Notes under the pieces: generated by a model
Seen by the model: the letters and a program-made list of their open reading frames with translations, nothing else
Database searches by the model: none
Told to the model about the DNA's origin: nothing
Shown: piece after piece, positions 50,905 through 61,314 of the stretch
Layout: every line of letters begins with the position of its first letter
Numbering within the stretch: position 1 is the first letter of the stretch
Assembly (NCBI RefSeq): GCF_000764305.2
Contig: NW_025940693.1
Coordinates: 1-64,000 of the forward strand
DNA: 64,000 nucleotides
Reading direction: 5' to 3'
From: Hyalella azteca
Lineage: Eukaryota > Arthropoda > Malacostraca > Amphipoda > Hyalellidae
Program-made: the position numbers and the translations under genes

Positions 50905-51836
50905 TAATTGACCGACCTAAGTGCTGGAGACCGCACGTCGCTTACCGAGTGCCGGGTTTGTCAGGCTTGCTCACTAAATTTATAAATATAAGTGCGATAT
51001 TTACCTGAACAACTAATCGAGATTAGATTAAAACATTTCATGGCCTGTCTTTACCTCATGATGAATGTCGTGAAATTAAATGCTTGTTTGGGGGTTCTAG
51101 GTTATGAGTAATTTATTAAGAACCAAGTCACTGCCTGACACCTTAATTCATTACCTGCAGCTGCATATAATGTCAATAATTTTTCGTTACCAACATCATA
51201 TTGGTATTTAAAATTCAAAATGAGAGGTTGGATTCACACAGGACTTACCTTGCTTCCAAATGCCTTGTTAAAAAACGAAAATTCGGGGGTTACCTGTTTA
51301 ATGATACAAAAGAATTATAAGCCGAATACAACCTTGTAACCATAAGATACTCCGCACTTAACAGGTACCTGAGACTTGTTATGGTTACCACTCACGGTCA
51401 TGCTGACGCACCACCTTCGACGCCTAGGCACTTTTTCCTATATAACTGTTGGTAGCTTTGCCGTTGTTCTGAACTGCGAGTTTTTGCTTAATGAAACACG
51501 TAATCAATATTTTGAATGTAGATTCGCCTCTGTATTTTCATGTGTTTCAAACACATCCAGTGGAAAACATCACTTGAGGTTACATTCGTTAGATGAAGCT
51601 GATGTTATATATAATCGATTGTTCTCTTGACACTCCAGTAATATTCATGTTTTAATTAGTTTAGAATTTTGGGGATGAAGGCAAAATGCCGAGATAAAAG
51701 TAACATATTGATCTGATGTATATTATATAATAAAATAGTATGTATGTTTACGTTATATGTGTGATGCATGATGGAGAGTTGTTACTCCCGCGAAGCGGTG
51801 CATATTCTCTCACGTAGAGAAAACACACGTCAGTTG

Positions 51837-51907
51837 AGTTCACATTGTCTGCTGTAATACCGTGCTCAAAAATTATTATTTTTCAGCAATCAAACAGACA
51901 ATGAACT
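51837..51907. mobile_element. 71-bp inverted-repeat element (block l), copy IV
   Basis: Same sequence and fold as 41542-41612, differing by about one base in the part I compared. Confidence 0.55.
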
Positions 51908-52353
51908 ATATTATATACTCATATATTAAGAAATGTTGACTAATTATTGCACGCTTACTGCTTCATCCCTTATGAATTAATGTACATATAATGCTTCATT
52001 TGATGGAAAATGGTGATAAAACGATGTAGAGGTCTTGGACTAAACGCTAATTAAGCGGCTTTTATTAAATAAATCTGTAGTCTATTTGAAATTAATCAAT
52101 GTTAGAATTGTATGAATGTTTTAGAGAGTATAGGAACCGTAATCAGATATTGCAGGTAGCCTGGTAGACAAATATAGCAGTCCGGAAAATGGTCTTAAAA
52201 GCAGCATATTGTGTGCTTGCACATTAGACTGAAAGCTAATCGCTGCCCACTGGTTAATCCATCAACGTGAACAACTGATACAGTTCTCATGGTAACTCTT
52301 AATGCATTGTGATGTCTCGTGCAATAAAGTATTTTACTGTAACCGTGGTTTAA

Positions 52354-52553
52354 TGAACACTGAACCTGCCGCTATAACCACGACAACGACAGAAAAATTT
52401 AAATGTTTTCTCTATCGGGAATCTGGAGTTCTTAGCAATTCTGCGCTATGTTTAGGTAACAAAATAATATCTAAACCGTTGTGCAAATATATTTTTCCAT
52501 CAATAAATCATATCGGGAGAAATAAAGCCTTTTATATAGCACGTTCAAGTTAA
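52354..52553 (+). other. Copy IV version of the small duplicated frame
   Basis: Counterpart of 33872-34072; an upstream start at 52302 gives 83 codons. See that entry for the substitution counts arguing against coding. Confidence 0.5.
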
Positions 52554-52798
52554 GAGCAAAAGTTTACATCGTCAAAGTTTGTTACCAATTTACCGAGCTT
52601 GCTCTTGGAAATCAATGGAAAGTGTGAAGTAGCAGTAATGCTATCAAGCGTGGGAAGTGTTCCATTTATAAACTCTTATTTCTTCATAAATTCTTAGTCA
52701 GTCGCGGGAAAGCAGATATCTCGTAACCTATAATGCTAAATAATGTTTAATTTAATGGATTTTTTTCACTGTGAATGGAAGAACCCACATTGTATAGA

Positions 52799-52938
52799 AA
52801 AATATAATTCAGTGCTCACTGCAGTGAGTGACAGAGAGCGCATTTTCTCGTCGACGAAAACGTGAAGTCACGGGCGGACAGACAGACAGACGGACAGACA
52901 GACGGACAGACAGATAGACAGACGGACGGACGGACAAA
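52799..52938 (-). mobile_element. Helentron-like (HINE-type) element, copy H5, 5' truncated
   Basis: On the minus strand the 3' half is complete (gagaaaatgcgct, the palindrome ctcactgcagtgag and a tatattt end), but the element stops inside its GTCY core and the starting agcgcattttctc is missing. Copy I at about 34326-34390 has unrelated sequence in its place, so the insertion was accompanied or followed by a local deletion. Confidence 0.85.
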
Positions 52939-54494
52939 CCATTAATTGACAGATGTTCGGTTAAAGGGCGAAAAACAAATTTTGAACTTGATGCCGTTAT
53001 CATCGATTTTCTTGATATTTTTTTTTAAATAAAGCAAAGGATCTTATGATTATGGAATATACTAAGGTGAAAATCTTTAAAATATTTAAAACAAAATTTA
53101 ATGCTCCGGTAATTGTTCAATATCAAGCTCCAGACTTGACGATTTGAGCTCCGTAATGTCTATAGAACCTGGATATAATGAAATTTTACATGAAAGACAA
53201 ATAGGATCAATTTGAAATGAATTTCGAGATACTTAATCTATTCTGAAATTCATAATTCGCAAAACACAAAGGCAGCCCTCGCATATATGCAGTGAGAGAA
53301 TGTATGATAACATATTGCCTATCCATAGTGGGACCTAACCGTATACAGCTCCAAACCTTTATCTGGAATGACAGCAGCTCTTTTATGCGCCGGAATTTTT
53401 TCGCTGACCGCAAAATGCATTAATTCGACCACAGCTGCGTTATGTGCCCGAGTTGCCTTAACGTTATTTTACGTTGTATGAGGTGTATTTACGTTATTTT
53501 ATTCACGTTTTACCCCCATACTGTGATCGTTACGATATCACTTAGAATATTATAAGTTTTCCGTTGAAAAGTGTAGAGCTGGCTCTATGCATGGAAAACG
53601 TGATCAGTTATGTAAGGTAAAAGTCGTGTTAAAAATCACCTCTTAAAAAATAATAGACTTCAATTGAAATAGAAATGCATGAGTGGCCGCTGTTTTTATT
53701 TCGTGGATCTCTTTTCTTTCTGTGCATAACATTGCCGGTCCTTAAATAATTCTAATGCGTAATGAGGCTCGAACTATACGTGTTTTATTTCAGCGTATTC
53801 CACCGTGTATACAATTAATACACACAACTTTTCTCAGTGCTCTAAACTGGCCATCTTTATCAAACACTACAATTAAACCATGCATTTATTTAGAAATTAT
53901 TTTCGCGTCTGCTTGAAACCACCTATATTTTTTAAGCCACCTACACTGCTGAATTAAATACAGAGATCGTAACACATTTCCATTGTTAAACTATATTTTT
54001 GTAATATTGTTGCTCGAATGAATTCACATCTATTTTTTAGATATCCTCCAGCATCAAGTGTTTTATTTATCAAGCAAATTTAAAACTGGCCTAAAAAAAA
54101 TTCATTTGCACAAGTTTGTACGAGAATGTTGCCACGAAGTAGATTAACATGATAAAACGACATAAGTTTCATATTCATGCATGATGACGTCGAAATCGCA
54201 GACTAGCTATACAAATTTACTCACAAATGTGCATGCATGATTCCTTCTACATAATAAAATATGACAATTTCAACTTTGTTCGCCAAATTGCATGTTTGTT
54301 CAATAGCCAAATATTTGTTTGTACGTAAGAAATTTGTTCTCTCGGGTGAATATATTCTGAATATTTTACATAAATAAAATATTCAAATATTTTGAATATT
54401 TTATATTTATTTATACTATTCGTTAGTGATGATTAAACCAGTTTAACTTTAGGCTCATGAACGAAACGCTTCGTACAAAATCATATATGTACAT

Positions 54495-54791
54495 ACAGTT
54501 CTAGCATCATATACGTACGGTTCTAGCATCATATACGTACAGTTCTAGTATCATCTACGTACAGTTCTAGCATCATATACGTACAGTTCTGGCATCATAT
54601 ACGTACAGTTCTAGTATCATCTACGTACAGTTCTAGCATCATATACGTACAGTTCTAGCATCATATACGTACAGTTCTAGCATCATATACGTACAGTTCT
54701 GGCATCATATACGTACAGTTCTAGCATCATATACGTCTAGTTCTAGCATCATATACGTACAGTTCTGGCATCATATACGTACAGTTCTTGC
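54495..54791. repeat. 22-bp minisatellite, 13 units plus partial (block n)
   Basis: Units begin acagttctagcatcatat every 22 bases from 54495. Three unit types recur: the standard one, one with tggcat and one with tagtatcatct. Copy I has only four units at 35971. The final partial unit (54781-54791) is the right edge of copy IV. Confidence 0.96.
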
Positions 54792-54810
54792 ATTGCGAGA
54801 CGATTTCCAC

Positions 54811-54970
54811 TACACTCAAAAAAATGAACGGTTCATATGAATCGAATAGTGACACTTTTTTACCCAAAGTACTATTAAAGAGCAGAGGTTGGTAGCACCG
54901 ATACGTGCTTCTGCTGGGCCAAACTGGATCAGATGACTCGCATGGGTGCAAAATAATGCGTGGTTATTTG
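54811..54970. mobile_element. One-ended relative of the 61071-61240 transposon
   Basis: Begins TACACTCAAAAAAATGAACG, matching the inverted-repeat end of the element at 61071 (TACACTCAAAGAAAT). It contains a gccaaactggatcagatgac motif resembling 12203 and 12365. I find no matching inverted end downstream, so it is truncated or has diverged. Confidence 0.55.
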
Positions 54971-56080
54971 TATAGAGCTTCATTCATTCTTTTCAGGGTA
55001 ATTTGGGAGATATTCTTGGACATACTCAGTTCCGTTCGTCAACGTGCAAATTGCATCTTGCCTAATGACGAAATAGTAGTAAATTTAGACCATAAATAAT
55101 AAATTAATTAAGAGCCACGTGTAATAAATAATAACCAAATGTTGCTCAGAAGTGCTTTCCTATCTTGAACTACCAAAATATTTTATTTTCAATAACATGG
55201 ACATAAATAATCATTATATTAGAGTTATTGTATTATATATTGAGATAATACGGATGAATGTATCTCGAATATTGATAATTACATCGAAAAAAATCAATTG
55301 AGTTCGAAATTGATTTCTTGATGCGCTAAAGTCCCATTAAATCGGAGACTCGAGTTGACAGTCTTCTAATGGGGCAAGCAACGTGATGCGATTTTATTGA
55401 GCAGAATAAATAAATGGTTGTTGTTAAATTGAAATTTTGAAATTTTAAATTGAAATAAGCCGAGAATTACTAAAGAGGTTTTTATGCAGCTGTTATCAAC
55501 ATGCTCCATTCTATTCTTATACAGATGCTACATTCTGTTTTAGCTGTGCAAAACAAAATGAAATTTAGTTTTGCGATTCAAAATTTTGGGCATAAACAAA
55601 GTTTATTTAATCGTGTATACGATTTAAATTGAACTTGAAATTGAAAAAAATTAATCATTTTCGATTGCTGAATCTCAATGTTTGCAAAAACGCAAAATCA
55701 TTTATTTTGCAAGTAATTATTTCATCTCTCACGAAAAATGTTCGCAAACTTTTTTAGGAGACAGTCAAGCAGAAAAGAGTTAGTGGAAATGTAAAGTGAA
55801 TAAAAAAGGCTAATAAACCAAATTAAATAAAAAATTAAAGAATTAACATCTTTAGAGTAACAGAAACGGAAAATTGTACGCATTTCTGAGTTTTTATTAA
55901 TTTGAGGAATTTTCTTTAACAAATCCCACACGACGATAAATGCCGATTAATACAAGTGAAATTCGAACTTGTCTTTGCAGAGTATAAGTGAAATTGCAGT
56001 TTCATATTTGATATGGTCCACTTTATATCCCAAAGTCGATCTGTAAAATGTTTATCTCTCATGTTCACATGTAACTTTTT
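54971..56080. other. Unique AT-rich DNA, nothing recognised
   Basis: No gene or repeat supported. Confidence 0.55.
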
Positions 56081-56225
56081 ATCGCATTTTCTCATTTATG
56101 AAAAAAAGGCGCTATTATGCTCGTCATGTCCGTCTGTCTGTCCGTCCGTCCGTGACTTCACGTTTTCGTCGACAAGAAAATGCGCTCTCTGTCGCTCACT
56201 GCAGTGAGTACTGAGTTATATTTTT
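56081..56225 (+). mobile_element. Helentron-like (HINE-type) element, copy H6
   Basis: Starts atcgcattttctc, has a short GTCY core, aagaaaatgcgct near 56175 and ctcactgcagtgag, and ends gagttatattttt. It lies in unique DNA outside the duplicated units, after an acttttt run, so the family moved independently of the units. Confidence 0.87.
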
Positions 56226-58639
56226 ACCCAAATTATTTCTGGACCCGTATACTCGATTGAAATAAAATATTATTCCGAATTTTATAGCCACATACAATAA
56301 TTTCTACATTAATACATAATGTATAAGAAATTAACGTGAAACTTGACTTTGGAGTCGGTGTGTTGTTCATTTTATTTAGATTCGAACAAGTTTCTATTTT
56401 AACGAAGTTAAGAAAATTTTTAATTGTGATAAATCATTATAATCATGAAAAGATCGTTTATCATGTCAAAATGATTTTATAATAAGTCATGAGAAAATAT
56501 TATAAATCACTGAAATTTTCAAGCACTCAGCTCAACTTCTCGAATTACCTCACTTTGCTCGTGTACTCTGCAAGATAAAAACTTAGATTCTTCACAAAAC
56601 GCGATGGCTTGAAGTAACAATGTTTTTTCTTCATTCAGTCTTGAAGAAGTGATTCGAGCTCTCTTGCAAAATTTTGGCCAGCTTTTTGGTTTTATTATTG
56701 GGTGCCAGTGAATACCGCAAAAATATAATAAATTTTTGCCGAAAAACCAGAGTTTCCGCTTATAATTTCAAAATCAAACCAACTTTGCTATCCAATCCAA
56801 ATGAGTTCAGATATCACCTTTCCGATTCGTTTAAGTCGAGAATTACTATAATAGTTATATTTTAATTATATGTAATATTATTTGTTGTAATTGATCTTAA
56901 CCAATATGAAAGTTTTCTCTGGTTTATTTAATAAGTTTATGACTCATAAAAACTTCCATTTTAGCAGTGATATGAATTCATTGTAATTAATTTTATTACA
57001 ATCATTGCATGGCTTTTCACCTTTTTTGAAGTGATAATTTTCATAGTTTGTACACTTAAATACGGTAGATTCCACTTTCAACGATGCAGAATTGCGTATA
57101 AACTTGCCCTGAGCAAATCAAGGCTTCCGTTCATCATGTTTTTTCCTATCAAGATGCGTTGTGTTGACATCTTGACACTTCTTATTTGAACCTGTGCCGC
57201 GGGTGATATAATAACAGACTTTTTTAGATTTCCTTAGCATGTTCGAAGAAGATATTTTCACTACTCCAGTTAAATATAATACATACAAGATATTCAAGTT
57301 ATACTGTTTAGTCTATTTTAGAAACGTTAAATAGTTTATTGCAGTACATTTGATCTAGTAATCAATAATAAGCCACTTGCTACTATTTAATACGTTTACG
57401 TTACCTGAAACAACGATTCGTCCACTCAAGACTTTGAGCATATGTATGAGAGTGCAAAAAGAAAGACTACATATAACAACATTTTCATTTCTATGTCTTA
57501 CGTAGAAATATTTTTTCTGGGACAATAAACTTTCCCGAAAACATTCATCGCACGAGAAATGTTTCCCCATTCCCCATTTACTTCGTATAATCAGGCCCAG
57601 ATTGGTTTCGCGGCCGGTTTATTGTTTTATTTCAATTCTGTGTGAGACATTGTCTCGGCGTGACGTCATTTGACAAGGTCGCTAACTCCTGTGCTGCAGT
57701 ATTGTGTGCAAGAGCTTTGCAATCCTAGAGCAAGTGTGTAATTCGTAGGGCTTTAAAATCGCTCAATGTTATTTTTATTTTAATAAAATCGCTTTCCGAT
57801 GATTATAGGTTGGTGATAATAAATCAGTGGGAATAAATTTATGCCTAAAACAATCACTATGGGAAAAAATTATTCATGCAATTTGATAATCTGAAATATT
57901 GCCCCATTTCGATAAAAAATAACTGAAAATATTGTAGAGGGCTAGGTTAATTATTGATAAGGTTCAAAAATGTGTATTATCTTGATGTACAGTGTATTGG
58001 AAAAAGATGCGTTTTGATTAGGATATAATAGTTGTAAGATTGCATTAGAAAGAATCGTAACTTTGCTGACTAGTGTCGTACAAACGAGGATCATTCGGAT
58101 TTGAGGGAGCGGACTGTAAAGATGCCTTTATTCTGCATGTTTATGTCTTGTTCCAGATAGTCTCAGCGGACTTTGTAACCTTGCCCAATTTTTTATATGT
58201 ATTTTGGTGTGAGATTTAAAGTATATCTTGACCAGAAAAGACTTTTATTTATGACAACAGTTCATGCGAACCTGATGGTCCCCAACAATATATCCGAATG
58301 TATTTTGAGGACTGAAAATTTATTCGAAAACAAATTGCCAACATCAAATTTGTAGGAAATAATAAATGATTTAAGATACGAACTTAGATTTCAGCGGATA
58401 CTTGAGATCTATCATTAATAATCTACCTGTATCAATTTACCGACCTCTATTAGTAAATTATCCTGGAATAATTAGACTTAGTTCCAGTTTGCCGCCTTCA
58501 TTAGTTAATTAGTCGTGCAGATCTAAGCCAGCACCGGCAATAAATTTCCCGAGTTAAGTAGATGGCTTATGCTAATGGCATCGATATCCGCGAGCTCGAC
58601 CGGTTAGCAGACTCAGTTTTGGAAAAAAATTGTTTTACA
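56226..58639. other. 2.4 kb of mostly unique DNA
   Basis: AT-rich except around 57590-57740, where a GC-richer patch holds a CRE-like gtgacgtcat. I see no TATA box, initiator or exon beside it. No gene supported. Confidence 0.5.
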
Positions 58640-58775
58640 ATTCGTAGCACAATATCTGCATAATAATTAATGAACAAGTTACAAAGTAAATTAGCCGCGT
58701 TTGAAATTCGTTGCACAATATCTGGCTTAGAAATTAAGTAATTAATGAACAAATGGCACAAAAAAACTAAACTCA
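58640..58775. repeat. About 67-bp diverged tandem duplication
   Basis: attcgtagcacaatatctg (about 58640) and attcgttgcacaatatctgg (about 58707) each lead into taattaatgaacaa. A third, weaker relative (caaaatctggcttaaaaa) follows near 58795. Confidence 0.75.
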
Positions 58776-59178
58776 CAGTGAAACTCTTTGTTCAAAATCT
58801 GGCTTAAAAATTAAGTTAACAGAAGTATTTACAATTGAAATAGAGAATGAACAAGATAAAAATTAAATATATAACGTAATTTGCTTCATTATTTTCCATG
58901 TTGACCACCAATTCCGATATAAACTTAAATCTTGTGCGATAAGAACAACGGGGTTTGTTTTTCAGCTCACCTGCAGCTCATCAGGTTCCTTGAGGCTGAT
59001 TTGCTGCGGGCGACATGAGCACGACATCGAGTTCAACGTACCCTAACAAAATTTGGAGTCGCCCCAGCTTCTGGTAATCCAAATCAGAAGCTGCCGCGTC
59101 TGTAATTTTACTGGGTAATTACCTTCAGGCTTACATTAAAGCGGCGTCGGCAGTGAGCGCAGGCCACAGGGGAGGCTA
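58776..59178. other. GC-richer unique DNA, unassigned
   Basis: From about 58960 GC content is well above the surroundings, with motifs such as gcggcgtcggcagtgagc. I see no reading frame or RNA fold that I can name. It leads directly into the 32-bp array. Confidence 0.45.
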
Positions 59179-59484
59179 AGGGAAGGCGCTGTAGAGGGTA
59201 GGTTAACCCGTAAGAAGGCTGAGACGAGGGTAGGTTAACCCTAAGGAAGGCTGAGACGAGGGTAGCTTCACCCGAAGAGGCTGAAACGAGGGTAGGTTAA
59301 CACGAATTAAGGCTGAGACGAGGGTAGGTTAACCCCAAGGAAGGCTGAGACGAGGGTGGGTTCACCCGAAGGAAGGCTGAAATGAGGGTAGGTTAATCCG
59401 AAGGAAGGCTGAGACGAGGGTAGGTTAGGCCGAAGGAAGGCTGAGACGAGGGTAGGTTAGCCCGAAGGAAGGCTGAGACGAGGG
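59179..59484. repeat. 32-bp minisatellite, about ten units, ending at an undetermined base
   Basis: Units are built on ggctgagacgagggtagg followed by ttaacccgaaggaa. The motif agggta recurs at spacings of 33, 31, 30, 34 and then a regular 32. The right-hand units are the most uniform. The array stops at base 59485, which is n, and unrelated sequence follows at once, so the true array is probably longer than shown. Confidence 0.95.
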
Positions 59485-59485
59485 N
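59485..59485. other. Single undetermined base (n) at array edge
   Basis: The only non-ACGT base in the window. It sits inside the repeated agggta motif of the 32-bp array, which suggests a join or unresolved collapse in the assembly. Confidence 0.95.
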
Positions 59486-61070
59486 ATGTAGCAAATATAA
59501 ATTTGACAGGAAATAGAACTGATGATACTGTACCTGTATATTAATTTTACACGTAAGTAATCGAACCTTACATGGCCATTTTTGACACTGTATCGCACCC
59601 TACAAGTGCACTGTATCGACTAATCATTATTGTTGTATACAATTATTGATTTAAATGTGTATCCAGCATTCATTGTTTTCAAATAATGTGTTATCACGTG
59701 GTATATGAATTTATAGCTCTCATTGATAAATATAACTTCGATTCCTGGTGGAATAACTATGCCAGAATATGAATACTCTAAAATACTCATGACGAGACTA
59801 CTCAATAACGATTGAAAAGACATTATGCACATAAAAAATCAGAATATAATGATAAAAGAGAATAAAATCGATAAATTTGAATTGTTAATCATGTCAAAAG
59901 AACGGCATTCGACGGTACAAAAACAATAACTTACGATTACACGGAAAATGTAAGCTAACAGGTTCAACGCGAGCAATCAAGGATGATTTAGACCATCAGG
60001 GATAGTAAGAAAATTAATACTCAGTCTCACTAAGAACTCTCGTCGCTCCTGAACAAAGCTCTACCTCATAATACGGAAGTAATAGAGTCATGCAATCATT
60101 TCCTAATTAATGTACGGTTCAAGGGATTACTTCTCAATTTTAGAACGTAATCCTGGCTACTGAGCTAATATAAGTTTCTAGGCTCAAGAATATTAGGATT
60201 CAGGAAGTAAGTAATTCAGCTAGACTGGTAGCTAGCGCTGTTCTAATTATAACTAATTTTAATTTATTATTTATTTTATTACATTTAAAATTTATTTTAA
60301 ATTGCATAGGTAAAACGCTTTTCGTTTTGTTGGGTTTTGGTTTGACGTAAGTCCGCATTTTTTAGGATAACCACGGTTTCAACAACAAATTTCCCTTTTA
60401 TTGGATTAAAAAGTTGTATCTGTAAGAGAAAAAAATATATTAACCCTATAAACTTCTTCGTATGCTTATAATATTCAAAAATAACAAATAATCATCAGAA
60501 CTATACACAACTTATATGAAGACATAAATCAACGCACCGAAATATTGTGGGCAGTTTTGACGCGGGCTACGAACTGCGCTAGCATGAAACAATTGATACG
60601 TTGTCGGCTATCTTCACACTCTAAAGGTCAGATATACAAGTAAATTGTAGGAGCGCATAAAAAATAACTATTAAAACTAAGCTAACAAAGGTTTGCTAAA
60701 AATATTTACAGCATATTTAATTGTTAAAAAACGATCTCACTGCGGTTTTTATTGATGCGGTTTTCGTGTTTGAATAGAATTATATAACGAGTTCTTTATT
60801 CCGACTTCATAGTTGGTGTTGATTAAATTGAAGTGATAAAAAGCTTGAGATTTCACTAAAAAACAGTTCATTTACTAACATTAAAGTGTGTTGCCTTCAG
60901 TAGCCATGAATTTATGAACAACTATAATGTGAACAATTGTCCGCGAAAGGATAAAAATTTTACCTACGATATATTGTACTTCTATAAAATTCATAATAAT
61001 TTTGATTGGTATAAGCGTATAAAAGTGTAGCCGGCTGTGGCGGTGCTTCTGTATATGCAATTTATTATCT
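59486..61070. other. Unique AT-rich DNA, nothing recognised
   Basis: A 70-codon minus-strand frame at 59620-59832 has no recognisable domain. No repeat found. Confidence 0.55.
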
Positions 61071-61240
61071 TACACTCAAAGAAATAAGCGAAACTTTGTA
61101 CAAATATCTATGCGTTTTTTTCGCTTGTGTTTGTCATTGTGTCCTGGCACAGTTTGACCCGTCAAAAGGGCGTATCAGGGCAACGTGCAGGAGATCTGTC
61201 ACTATTTGGACTCTATGACCCATTCATTTGTCTGAGTGTA
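61071..61240. mobile_element. 170-bp inverted-repeat transposon (MITE)
   Basis: Starts TACACTCAAAGAAAT and ends with the inverse of TACACTCAGACAAAT, matching at 13 of 15 positions. It is far too short to encode a transposase. Internal sequence includes cagtttgacccg and agggcgtatcagggc. A relative starting with the same terminal repeat lies at 54811. The class of the parent transposon cannot be told. Confidence 0.78.
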
Positions 61241-61314
61241 CGAATTTAGGAATGACGTTATCGCCCCGCTTCCGAATATATAACTCGCTGAATATGTATG
61301 GTTTTAGCGATCGT

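Larger units (their letters stand above)
49861..54794 (+). repeat. Duplicated unit, copy IV
   Basis: Starts in a block j array (49861-49948), jumps to g (from about 49949, equal to 31315) and h, carries helentron copy H4 (50502-50679), then jumps from h directly to a second j array at 50803 (block i missing), followed by k, l, m and the 22-bp array of n. Block m carries the truncated helentron copy H5. The right end is the end of the 22-bp array. Confidence 0.9.

Noticed and set aside
57590..57740. Promoter at the GC-richer patch with a CRE-like motif
   Set aside because: No TATA box, initiator or downstream exon visible; the single motif is not enough.
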